From Methylobacterium durans (GTDB lineage: Bacteria > Pseudomonadota > Alphaproteobacteria > Rhizobiales > Beijerinckiaceae), in NCBI RefSeq assembly GCF_003173715.1, contig NZ_CP029550.1:3953501-4017500 (forward strand): a DNA stretch of 64,000 nucleotides, written 5' to 3'. The translations under genes and the position numbers were made by a program. Position 1 is the stretch's first letter, and each line of letters opens with the position of its first letter. A model generated the notes under the pieces. That model was not told the DNA's origin. It ran no database searches and saw nothing but the letters and a program-made list of their open reading frames with translations. Below are positions 57,162 to 64,000 of the stretch, one piece after another.

Positions 57162-57719
57162 ATGACGAATGTGCCCCCTGCCGGCGACGCGGAAGCCGGG
57201 ATCGATCTGCCCTACCGGCCGTGCGTCGGCATCACCCTCGTGAACCGGGACGGGCTCGTCTTCATCGGTCGGCGTCGCAAGGAGGGCGGGCCGGAGCACG
57301 TGTCCGGAGACTTTTCCTGGCAGATGCCGCAGGGCGGGATCGATGCGGGCGAGGATCCGCGCGCTGCCGCGATCCGCGAGCTCTACGAGGAGACCAATGT
57401 TGGTGAAGGATCGCTGCGCTTCCTCGCCGAGGCGCCCGACTGGCTGCCCTACGACCTGCCGCCCGACGTGATGAAGCAGGCCTGGAAGGGGCGTTATCGC
57501 GGGCAGACGCAGAAATGGTTCGCCTTCGGCTTCCTCGGACAGGATTCCGAGATCGACGTCGAGCGGCCCGGGGCCGGGCGCTACCGCTCAGAGTTCGAGG
57601 ATTGGCGCTGGGCGCCGCTCGACGACCTCGCAGGGCTCATCATTCCGTTCAAGCGCCCGGTCTACGAGAGCGTGATCGCCTCCTTCTCGGGACTCGCCAG
57701 ATGGCACGCGCGGAGTTGA
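57162..57719 (+). CDS. rppH: RNA 5'-pyrophosphohydrolase
   Basis: A 185-residue Nudix hydrolase that removes 5' diphosphate from mRNA and so starts decay. It begins [20 protein letters not shown] and carries the Nudix box [20 protein letters not shown] followed by TNVGEG, with all catalytic glutamates. [20 protein letters not shown] and [12 protein letters not shown] fit RppH specifically. ATG 57162 was chosen at the family start. It ends the envelope/RNA gene series, 30 bases before the DUF2939 gene. Confidence 0.96.
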   Translation: MTNVPPAGDAEAGIDLPYRPCVGITLVNRDGLVFIGRRRKEGGPEHVSGDFSWQMPQGGIDAGEDPRAAAIRELYEETNVGEGSLRFLAEAPDWLPYDLPPDVMKQAWKGRYRGQTQKWFAFGFLGQDSEIDVERPGAGRYRSEFEDWRWAPLDDLAGLIIPFKRPVYESVIASFSGLARWHARS

Positions 57720-57748
57720 GTCCGCGCCGACCCGCTTGAGGGCCGGGG

Positions 57749-58387
57749 ATGCGTTGGTGGTACGTCCCCATCCTCCTCGCCCTGGCCTGGTTCGGATTCA
57801 CGCTGACGCCCCTCGTCTCGCTCTATGGCCTCGCCCGGGCCGTGGAGGCGGGCGACGTCGACTACGTGGACCGTCATGTGAATTTCCGTTCGCTCCGGCT
57901 CTCGCTCGTGCGGCAGACCACGAACGCCGCGCGGACGGCGCTGAACGAGAGCGGCGACCTCGATCCGCGGGAACAGCAGAAGCTCAACGAGGCGGCCGTC
58001 GGGCTCGCGCTCGCGCTGGCCGAGACCATGGTGACCGCCAAGACGGTGGTCGATCTCCTCGACGACGGCTGGCCCGAGAGCCTCGACGTGCCGAAGGAGA
58101 CGGATGCCGGCGCTGCCTCGGGCCTGCGCATCGAGGGGCTCGGGCGACTCGCCGCCTACTATCTCGCCACCGAGATGCGGGGATTCCGAACCGTCGTCAT
58201 CGCGGTTCCGCCCGAGGCACCGCGCGCGCGGCAATTCAAGATCCGCCTGCGCCTGCGCGGGTTCGTCTGGCGACTCGTCGACATCGAGGTGACGGAGGAT
58301 CTGCGCGCTCAGATGGCGCAGAAGCTCGCCCGGACGCTCGCCCGCATGCGGGCGGGCGACAGGACGAAGGAACCGGTGGCGCAGTAG
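57749..58387 (+). CDS. DUF2939 domain protein
   Basis: A 212-residue protein with an N-terminal membrane anchor (WWYVPILLALAWFGFTLTPL) and a DUF2939-type extracytoplasmic domain: LARAVEAGDVDYVDRHVNFR, then SLRLSLVRQTTNA. The C-terminal strand pairs end in FVWRLVDIEVTEDL. Function unknown. It follows rppH closely on the same strand and is convergent with the next small exported gene. Confidence 0.85.
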   Translation: MRWWYVPILLALAWFGFTLTPLVSLYGLARAVEAGDVDYVDRHVNFRSLRLSLVRQTTNAARTALNESGDLDPREQQKLNEAAVGLALALAETMVTAKTVVDLLDDGWPESLDVPKETDAGAASGLRIEGLGRLAAYYLATEMRGFRTVVIAVPPEAPRARQFKIRLRLRGFVWRLVDIEVTEDLRAQMAQKLARTLARMRAGDRTKEPVAQ

Positions 58388-58431
58388 CGAGGCTGGCGGC
58401 AAGCTGAAGCACACCCTGCCGCGGCGAAGCG

Positions 58432-58803
58432 TCAGCGCGCCTTGGCAGGATCCTTGGCGGATTCCGCGGCCACGGGCGGCCCCTTCGGCTCGCGCGTCTC
58501 CTCGACGCTCTCGGCCTTCTCCTCGTCCGTGTCGCCGCCCTGCTCGATCGCCTTCTCGGGGTTGGCCGCAAGGGCCTTCACGATCTCGACGAGGCGCTCG
58601 CACTCGGCGCCGTACTTGTAGGCATCGAGGACGATCGCCGCATCGCGAAGGGTGCGCAGGTCGCGCACCGTCTGCTTGTTCGCGCTCTCGCGCAATTCGC
58701 TCTTCTTCGCGATCTGGTCCTCCAGCCCGATCCCTTTGATGTCGCAGGCAGCCTCGGCCGGGACGGCGAGCAGGAGGAGGGGAAGGAGCGTGAGGCGTTT
58801 CAT
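58432..58803 (-). CDS. exported hypothetical protein, 123 aa
   Basis: A signal-peptide protein (MKRLTLLPLLLLAVPAEAAC). The cysteine sits at the predicted cut; without a clear L-x-G/A-C lipobox it is probably not a lipoprotein. The mature part is helical and charged (GLEDQIAKKSELRESANKQT, LRTLRDAAIVLDAYKYGAEC) and ends in a disordered Glu/Pro/Ala-rich tail. The second cysteine (GAEC) may pair with the first. Family not recognised. It lies 36 bases after the response regulator start region on the same strand, so possibly co-transcribed with it. Confidence 0.65.
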   Translation of the reverse strand: MKRLTLLPLLLLAVPAEAACDIKGIGLEDQIAKKSELRESANKQTVRDLRTLRDAAIVLDAYKYGAECERLVEIVKALAANPEKAIEQGGDTDEEKAESVEETREPKGPPVAAESAKDPAKAR

Positions 58804-58839
58804 CGATCGGGCTCCGGCTGGCGGCCGGTGCGGGGCCAC

Positions 58840-59268
58840 TCAGGCGTGGTGGGGATGGCTGCGGCGAAGGATGTCCTTCGTCAGGGCGACAAGGTCGCTC
58901 GGACGATAGGGCTTCGGAACGAAGATCGATTGCGCAACGGCTTCGCCGTGCGAAAGGCTCCCGCGACCGCCCGACGTGTACACCACCGGCAGGCCCGGGC
59001 GCTCCCGGCGGGCGTGGTGGGCGAGGGCAAGACCGTTCGTGTTGCGAGCCAGATCGATATCGGTGAAGAGCAGGTCGACGCTCTCGCGCGCCAGGATCGC
59101 CTCGGCCTCGAGCGCGTCCGCCGCGGTCAATACCCGGTAGCCCTCATCCGAGAGCGCCTCGGCGGCGAGTTCGCAGACGATCGCCTCGTCCTCGACGACG
59201 AGGATGGTTTCGATGGTGCCCTCGAGGAAGGCGGACATGGAGAAGGCAGCGCAGGCGTGGGGGATCAT
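58840..59268 (-). CDS. single-domain response regulator
   Basis: A 142-residue stand-alone receiver domain. The acidic pocket is ILVVEDEAIV, the phosphorylated aspartate is in LLFTDIDLARNTNG, the Thr/Ser switch is in VVYTSGGRG, and the lysine is in FVPKPYRPSDL. There is no output domain, so it should act through a partner kinase or protein. The nearest kinase in the window is at 28-30 kb. Start candidates are ATG 59268 and ATG 59238. The upstream region holds a CtrA-like box shared with the divergent DUF1275 gene. Confidence 0.88.
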   Translation of the reverse strand: MIPHACAAFSMSAFLEGTIETILVVEDEAIVCELAAEALSDEGYRVLTAADALEAEAILARESVDLLFTDIDLARNTNGLALAHHARRERPGLPVVYTSGGRGSLSHGEAVAQSIFVPKPYRPSDLVALTKDILRRSHPHHA

Positions 59269-59434
59269 GACGCAACTCCAACTCACCCGGCACGGGCCGA
59301 ACATCCCGCTGCCGGATCGGGAGACCAACGGAGGCCCCGCCCCGGCGTTCGCCGTGTTCCCATCGAATTGCTCAGGTTTGGTGAGCGAAGCTTTAACCCT
59401 GCGCGTCCCGTCACCGATGGAGCGCTCCGAGTGG

Positions 59435-59449
59435 TTAACGAGGCGTTAC
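59435..59449. promoter_or_regulatory. CtrA-like box between response regulator and DUF1275 gene
   Basis: TTAA (59435-59438), exactly 7 bases, then TTAC (59446-59449). The consensus is TTAA-N7-TTAA(C). A further half-site TTAACC lies at 59393-59398. It is placed between two divergent starts. Confidence 0.45.
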
Positions 59450-59474
59450 CGGACGGCGCGACGCGGGTGATTCC

Positions 59475-60137
59475 ATGAAGCGTTCCTCGCAGCTGGCGTA
59501 CGGGCTCGTGCTGACGGCGACCGCGGGCTACGTCGATGCCCTCGGCTTCGTCCGGCTCGGCGGCCTCTACACCTCGTTCATGAGCGGCAACACCACGCAG
59601 TTCTCGGTCGCGCTCGGGCACGGCGAGTGGCGCCACGCGATCCTGCCCTGCCTGCTGGTCGGCATGTTCCTGATCGGGAGCGTGCTCGGGAGCGGCCTCT
59701 CGCTGGTGGTGCCGGCCCGCTGGGCGACGCCCGTGGTCCTCACCTTCGAGGCGCTGGCCGTTCTCGGCGCCCTGTCGCTGGGCATCGCTACCCCGGACCT
59801 CGGCCTCGCCGCGCTCTTCATGGCACTCGCCATGGGGGCACAGAACGCCGTTCTCGTGCAGGTCCAGGGCTTCAGGGCCGGCACCACTTTCGTGACGGGT
59901 GCGTTGTTCAGCCTCGGTCAGAAGATCGCGCTGGCCCTGACGGGACGGGGGCCACGCTACGGCTGGGTCGGAGACGGCGCCGTGTGGCTCGCGCTTCTCT
60001 GCGGCGCGCTGGGCGGTGCGGTCGCCTACGGCTCCTTCGGGCTCCTCGCCCTCATCTTGCCCGCAGCGGTCACGAGCGCATTTGCCGTTTCCGCTGCCCT
60101 TCACAGCGCGCTCAGACCGGTGGAAAAGACCGCCTGA
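59475..60137 (+). CDS. DUF1275 (YoaK) family membrane protein
   Basis: A 220-residue inner-membrane protein with about six hydrophobic helices. It has the family features TATAGYVDALGFVRLGGLYT, SFMSGNTTQFSVALGHGEW and AMGAQNAVLVQVQGFRAGTT, then TFVTGALFSLGQKIA. Function is unknown in the family. The ATG at 59475 lacks a strong ribosome-binding site. A possible CtrA box lies 26 bases upstream. Confidence 0.92.
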   Translation: MKRSSQLAYGLVLTATAGYVDALGFVRLGGLYTSFMSGNTTQFSVALGHGEWRHAILPCLLVGMFLIGSVLGSGLSLVVPARWATPVVLTFEALAVLGALSLGIATPDLGLAALFMALAMGAQNAVLVQVQGFRAGTTFVTGALFSLGQKIALALTGRGPRYGWVGDGAVWLALLCGALGGAVAYGSFGLLALILPAAVTSAFAVSAALHSALRPVEKTA

Positions 60138-60171
60138 ACGCTTACCCGTACCCGGAAGGCCCATCGAGACC

Positions 60172-61182
60172 ATGTCCGCGACAGCCGCCCCTTCCCTCAC
60201 GAGCAACGTCGCACCGATCGAGGCGGGGGCACACGTCACCGCGGCCCACTGGCTCAAGGACACGCTGGGCTTGGCGCTGGGCGACGGCAGCGTAGTCCTT
60301 CGGCGCGAGTCCGGCATCGAGCGCGTCGCCGCCCACCCGGACGGCGCGATCCTCGTCGCAGCGGGCGATTCCGGGCGCCTCGTGACGGGCGGCGACAACG
60401 GCCGCATCGTCGAGATCCGGGCGGACGGTCGTCTCACGGAAATCGCGACGGCGAAGGGCGGAGCCTGGATCGACGCGCTCGCCGTCCATCCCGACGGCGG
60501 AACCGCTTGGTCCGCCGGGCGGCAGGTCGTGGCGCGGGACGCCAAGGGCCGGGAGCGGACCCTCACTGCGCCGTCCAGCGCCCGCGGCCTCGCTTTCGCG
60601 CCGAAGGGCTATCGTCTCGCGGTGTCGCACTACAACGGCGCGAGCCTCTGGTATCCGAACCACGAGACGCCGCCCGAGATGATCGAGTGGAAAGGCTCGC
60701 ACATCGACGTGACATGGTCGCCGGACGGGCGTTTCGTGGTCACCACCATGCAGGAGAATGCCCTGCACGGCTGGCGCCTGCAGCCGGACCGGGGACACAT
60801 GCGCATGTCCGGCTACCCGGCCAAGGTCCGTTCGACCTCTTGGTCGGCCGACGGGAACTGGCTCGCCACGAGCGGGGCCGAGGCCGCGATCGTCTGGCCC
60901 TTCGACTCCAAGGAAGGGCCGACCGGCAAGGCGCCGCGCGAGTGCGGCGTGCGCCCGGCCCGGGTCTCGCGGGTCGCGTTCCATCCGAAGGCGCTGGTGC
61001 TCGCCATCGGTTACGAGGACGGCTGCATTCTGCTCGTGCGCTTCACGGACGCGTCCGAACTTCTGGTCAGGCAGGCCGTGAAAGGCAGCGGCGTCTCGGC
61101 GCTCGCCTGGAACGCGCGCGGCGGCCGCCTCGCTTTCGGCTGTGCGGACGGGCAGGCGGGGCTCCTCACGCTGCCGGGCTGA
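60172..61182 (+). CDS. WD40 repeat beta-propeller protein
   Basis: A 336-residue soluble protein made of about seven WD40-like blades. Typical blade ends are VAAHPDGAILVAAGDSGRLV, VTWSPDGRFVVTTMQENALH and WLATSGAEAAIVWPF. There is no signal peptide and no other domain, so it probably acts as a cytoplasmic scaffold. In several alphaproteobacteria such a protein lies beside metal-chaperone genes; none is here. GGAAGG precedes the ATG at 60172. Confidence 0.88.
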   Translation: MSATAAPSLTSNVAPIEAGAHVTAAHWLKDTLGLALGDGSVVLRRESGIERVAAHPDGAILVAAGDSGRLVTGGDNGRIVEIRADGRLTEIATAKGGAWIDALAVHPDGGTAWSAGRQVVARDAKGRERTLTAPSSARGLAFAPKGYRLAVSHYNGASLWYPNHETPPEMIEWKGSHIDVTWSPDGRFVVTTMQENALHGWRLQPDRGHMRMSGYPAKVRSTSWSADGNWLATSGAEAAIVWPFDSKEGPTGKAPRECGVRPARVSRVAFHPKALVLAIGYEDGCILLVRFTDASELLVRQAVKGSGVSALAWNARGGRLAFGCADGQAGLLTLPG

Positions 61183-61253
61183 AACAGCCGGTTCCAGGTG
61201 GAACAAGCGCCCCGCCCGTGCTCTTCTCCGGACACGCTTCGAGAGGTGGCTTC

Positions 61254-61778
61254 GTGTTTCGTGTCCTTCGCACGCTCGGCTTGGCCCTGGGCCTCCTCGG
61301 CGGCATCGTCGCGGCGCAGGGACCGGAATTCGCCCAGCAATACGCCCAGAGGCTCGGCGGCGCGGTGGACGAGTTGCGCCGGAGCGTCGAGAGCTTCGAA
61401 TCCGATGCTCGCGCCACGGGCAACAGCCGCGACGGGGCGGTCGACCGCCTGCGCACCAATTCGGACGCCCTCGTCGCCCGGCGCGGCGAGGCGGCGCGCG
61501 CCGACATCCACCGCCTCGCCCAACTCAGCGCGCAGCAGCAGGCCCTTCGCGAGGCGACGAGCCCGCTCGGCCGGCTCGCGGCCGTGATCCGCGATCCCGA
61601 CATGGCGATCGCTTCGGCGACCTATCAGGCCTATCAACCGGCCGTCCCGACGACGGCCGATGGCATCGTGGCCGGCCTCATCGGCTTCCTGGCGGCGTGG
61701 GGCGGCTGGCGCGTCCTGTCCGACGTCGGGGGGCGCGCAATCCGGCGGCGCCCACGCACCGAGGCCACGACCGCCTGA
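61254..61778 (+). CDS. DUF2937 family membrane protein
   Basis: A 174-residue protein with an N-terminal hydrophobic helix (VLRTLGLALGLLGGIVAAQG), a long helical periplasmic segment starting GPEFAQQYAQRLGGAVDELR, and a C-terminal helix (ADGIVAGLIGFLAAWGGWRV). This layout is that of DUF2937 proteins, function unknown. GTG 61254 was chosen because GAGAGGTGG lies just upstream. It follows the WD40 gene by 71 bases. Confidence 0.83.
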   Translation: MFRVLRTLGLALGLLGGIVAAQGPEFAQQYAQRLGGAVDELRRSVESFESDARATGNSRDGAVDRLRTNSDALVARRGEAARADIHRLAQLSAQQQALREATSPLGRLAAVIRDPDMAIASATYQAYQPAVPTTADGIVAGLIGFLAAWGGWRVLSDVGGRAIRRRPRTEATTA

Positions 61779-61895
61779 ACCTCCGGGCGGCGTCCGGTCC
61801 CCGACGCAGGGGTGGCCTGCACAGTTGGCGGCGGCTGTGACAGAATGTGTTGCCCAGGGTCTACAGCCGCTCGGTTTCGCCTGCTCTAGGAGAGA

Positions 61896-63197
61896 ATGGC
61901 ACGCGCGGATGGAGGCCCCCGCGCCGGCCCACGGTCTGCCAGTCGCATCATGTCGCGCGCGTCCAACACCACTGTCGATCCCGCGCTCGATGCGGCGGCG
62001 CTCCTGCGCCGCGTCGGGTTCTTCGGCCTGTTCGTGATCATCCCGGTCGTCGCACAGGTCGGCCGCCGCGCGACCGTCGTGCTGACGCCGATCGCCATCG
62101 TGCTGCTGATCCTCGCGAGCGCCCTCGACGGGCGCCAGCGCCCGCTGAGACCGGCGATCTCCGCGCTCGTGCGCTCGCCCGCCTTCCTGGCGGGCTCCCT
62201 CGTGATCCTGTGGGCAGCGCTGTCGCTCGCCTGGACGCCGTTCCTCGGCTCCGCCGCCGAGCGCGTGCTCAACCTTCTGGCGACGATCCTGCTGACGCTC
62301 GCGGGGTACCTCGCCCTGCCGGACAGGATGCGCTCGGCAAACCTCTACCTGCTGCCCCTCGGCGTCACCGCGGGCGGCATCGTGGCGGTCATGATCGGAT
62401 TGTTCGGGGATGCCCTGGTCCGGAGCGGCGCGGAGGACGACCAGATCCTCGATCGCGGCCTGATCATGCTGGCGCTGCTCGTCTGGCCCGCCATCGCCTG
62501 GCTGCGCTCGCGGCACCGAGACCGGGAGGCGCTGGTCACCGCGCTGATCGTGGCCGCGGCCATAGCCGCCTCGCCTAAGGCGACGCAGATCATCGCCCTC
62601 ACGATCGGCGCCGCCGCGTTCCTGCTGACGACCGTCAGCCCGCGCATCGGTGTCGCCGTCACGGCCGGGATCACGGCCGCGCTCCTCGCGCTCGCTCCGC
62701 TGATCCCCTTCGTCGGACGGCCGATCGGAGCGACGCTGCTCGGATCGGGGCATCCGGGCGTGCTCTCGCTCAAGGCGTGGCAGAAGGTGGTCACCTCCGA
62801 GCCGGTCCGGCTCGTCACCGGTCACGGCTTCGAGACGGCTCTGCGCGGGCGCGCTTACAACCTGCTGCCTGGGAATGCGCCGAGTACGATGCTGTTCGAG
62901 CTGTGGTACGAACTCGGCATCGTCGGGGCCCTGGCGGCGGCCTACGCCCTCTACATCTCGATCCACCGGATCGGGCGGGACGCCCCGGCCCTGGCGCCGG
63001 GTGCGATGGCGGCCATCGCCACCGCCTACACGATCGCCTGCATCGGCATCGGGCTCGCCGTGATGTGGTGGTTCACGACGCTGACCGTGGCGATCCTCGT
63101 CTTCGTCTCGATCCAGCGGGGCCAGTTCCGCTCGCGCCGGCCCAAGATAAGCCTCCTGCGGCGCATCCGCGAGGATCGCGAGGCGGGCGCGGCTTGA
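61896..63197 (+). CDS. O-antigen ligase/polymerase-like membrane protein
   Basis: A 433-residue inner-membrane protein with about ten to twelve hydrophobic helices, and a larger periplasmic loop (about 285-340) containing GHGFETALRGRAYN, followed by GNAPSTMLFELWYELGIVGA. The loop and NxxxxxxxExGxxG-like end are those of the WaaL/Wzy O-antigen ligase superfamily. It may ligate or polymerise a surface glycan; substrate unknown. ATG 61896 follows AGGAG at short spacing; ATG 61950 is the alternative and has no ribosome-binding site. Confidence 0.85.
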   Translation: MARADGGPRAGPRSASRIMSRASNTTVDPALDAAALLRRVGFFGLFVIIPVVAQVGRRATVVLTPIAIVLLILASALDGRQRPLRPAISALVRSPAFLAGSLVILWAALSLAWTPFLGSAAERVLNLLATILLTLAGYLALPDRMRSANLYLLPLGVTAGGIVAVMIGLFGDALVRSGAEDDQILDRGLIMLALLVWPAIAWLRSRHRDREALVTALIVAAAIAASPKATQIIALTIGAAAFLLTTVSPRIGVAVTAGITAALLALAPLIPFVGRPIGATLLGSGHPGVLSLKAWQKVVTSEPVRLVTGHGFETALRGRAYNLLPGNAPSTMLFELWYELGIVGALAAAYALYISIHRIGRDAPALAPGAMAAIATAYTIACIGIGLAVMWWFTTLTVAILVFVSIQRGQFRSRRPKISLLRRIREDREAGAA

Positions 63198-63200
63198 GGC

Positions 63201-63611
63201 TCAGGACGCGTCGGCGGCCGCCTCGATCGCCTCCATGTCGGCGTCGGAGAGGCCGAAATGGTGGCCGATCTCGTGAACGAGGACATGGGTGACGAGATGG
63301 CCGAGGGTCTCGTCGTGCTCCGCCCAGTAATCGAGGAGCGGCCTCCGATAGAGCCAGACCATGTTTGGCATCTGCCCCGTCGCGACCTCGCCGGATTGTG
63401 CGAGCCCCACGCCGCGGAACAACCCGAGCAGGTCGAACTCGCTCTCGCACTGCATCTCGGTCAGCGTCTCCTCGTCGGGAAAATCGTCGACGAGAATCTG
63501 CACGCCCGCACTCAGCCTGCGGAATGCGTCCGGCAGGCGCTCGAAGGCGGAGACGGCGAGTTCCTCGATCTCGGCGAGGCTCGGGGCCTTGGCGGCGTCG
63601 AGTGCGCTCAC
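63201..63611 (-). CDS. zincin-like metallopeptidase family protein (DUF1025)
   Basis: A 136-residue protein of the small metallopeptidase family with the zinc motif VHEIGHHFGLSDADME (H-E-x-x-H with a downstream Asp). It also has FDLLGLFRGVGLAQSG, then MPNMVWLYRRPLLDYW, typical of the family. Substrates are unknown. The GTG start at 63611 overlaps the stop of the upstream HAD gene (GTGA), so translation is coupled. It is convergent with the O-antigen-ligase-like gene, 3 bases apart. Confidence 0.92.
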   Translation of the reverse strand: MSALDAAKAPSLAEIEELAVSAFERLPDAFRRLSAGVQILVDDFPDEETLTEMQCESEFDLLGLFRGVGLAQSGEVATGQMPNMVWLYRRPLLDYWAEHDETLGHLVTHVLVHEIGHHFGLSDADMEAIEAAADAS

Positions 63612-64000
63612 GCGGCCTGTCCCGCGCCCTTCTCGGGCAGCACTTGCTCGGCGAGAAACCCCGCGAGATCGTTCGTGATGTAGTCGATATGCGGCTCCTT
63701 GACCGCCTCCTGCTCGAACCGCTCGCGGAACGGGTCGAGGACGGGCGGGACCACCAGCACCGTCGCCATGCCGAGATCGTGCGGCACCAGCAGGTTGCGG
63801 GCGATGTCCTCGAACAGGGCAGAGCGGCGCGGATCGACGCCGTGACGGTCCAGGAAGCGCTCGTAGGTGGAGCGCTCCGGCTTCGGCACGAAGTCCGCGG
63901 CCGCGATGTCGAACACATCCTCGAAATGGTCGAGGATGCCGAGCTTGGCCGCGACGTTCTCCGCGTGGCGGCGCGATCCGTTCGTCAGGATGAGCTTGCG
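63608..64000 (-). CDS. HAD-superfamily pyrimidine 5'-nucleotidase (5' end beyond window)
   Basis: The last 130 codons of a HAD hydrolase, open to the window edge. Motif II (LTNGS, in RKLILTNGSRRHAENVAAKL), the Lys motif III (DFVPKPERSTYERFL) and motif IV (ALFEDIARNLLVPHDLGMAT, where the acidic pair appears as E-D) are visible. This is the layout of Sdt1/pyrimidine-nucleotidase proteins that dephosphorylate nucleotides. Motif I lies outside the window. The C-terminus overlaps the DUF1025 gene. Confidence 0.9.
   Translation of the reverse strand, partial: RKLILTNGSRRHAENVAAKLGILDHFEDVFDIAAADFVPKPERSTYERFLDRHGVDPRRSALFEDIARNLLVPHDLGMATVLVVPPVLDPFRERFEQEAVKEPHIDYITNDLAGFLAEQVLPEKGAGQAA

Noticed and set aside
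61011..62966. 651-codon minus-strand open frame, Gln/Arg/Asp-rich
   Set aside because: Spans the DUF2937 and O-antigen-ligase-like genes on the other strand; composition is that of a shadow frame.

Overview
The window is high-GC DNA from an alphaproteobacterium, most likely a Methylobacterium/Methylorubrum-type member of the Hyphomicrobiales. This is inferred from gene content and order: Hsp20 followed by DUF1150, the FzlA-like/QueG/epimerase set, small SRP RNA directly upstream of dnaX, a methylmalonyl-CoA mutase small subunit, and the obgE-proB-proA-nadD-rsfS-rlmH-envC-ctpA-yibQ-rppH backbone. No tRNA, rRNA, CRISPR array, complete insertion sequence or prophage was seen. The region is mostly core chromosome.

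Layout. 1-6.9 kb holds a 5'-complete MFS transporter cut by the window edge, a tonB-exbD-exbB system (minus strand), two hypothetical genes, an hsp20-DUF1150 pair behind a good RpoH-type promoter, and an alpha/beta hydrolase. 7-14 kb holds a glycosyltransferase, infC (ATT start), an FkbM methyltransferase, a REP-like repeat pair, and a glycosyltransferase plus glycogen-debranching-like pair. 14.2-19.4 kb is the translation block rpmI-rplT-pheS-pheT followed by a coupled SEC-C protein. 19.4-20.7 kb is a small accessory island, locally AT-rich, with a DUF6894 gene and a decayed copy of the SEC-C gene tail. 20.7-26.4 kb holds a moeB-like gene, dapE, truA, fmt, def, a GAF gene and recR. 26.8-33 kb holds pckA, a hybrid histidine kinase, ybaB, dnaX, the SRP RNA and a PepSY protein. 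33-45.8 kb holds comM/yifB, two GST-fold genes, mcmB, uppP, the FzlA-like-queG-epimerase operon, an OlsB-like acyltransferase and a HerA-like ATPase. 45.8-57.7 kb is the rplU-rpmA-GNAT-obgE-proBA-nadD-rsfS-rlmH-envC-ctpA-yibQ-rppH series. 57.7-64 kb holds small membrane and exported proteins, a response regulator, a WD40 protein, an O-antigen-ligase-like protein, a zincin-like protein and a truncated HAD nucleotidase.

Three genes are interrupted by single-base shifts: pheS near 15409, proB near 48948 and a GAF gene near 25400. PheS is normally essential and two of the three are one-base losses in G/C runs, so sequence error is the leading explanation. The most interesting non-obvious signals are a VapC toxin C-terminal remnant wedged between obgE and proB, the duplicated and decayed SEC-C tail beside the AT-rich island, an RpoH promoter with a long 5' leader before hsp20, two CtrA-like boxes, an ATT start on infC, a mini-ORF coupled to the TTG start of rlmH, and a DnaX without its zinc cysteines. 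I found no convincing wholly new multi-gene defence or biosynthetic system. The closest candidate for uncharacterised biology is the glycosyltransferase/debranching-enzyme pair at 10.2-13.8 kb.
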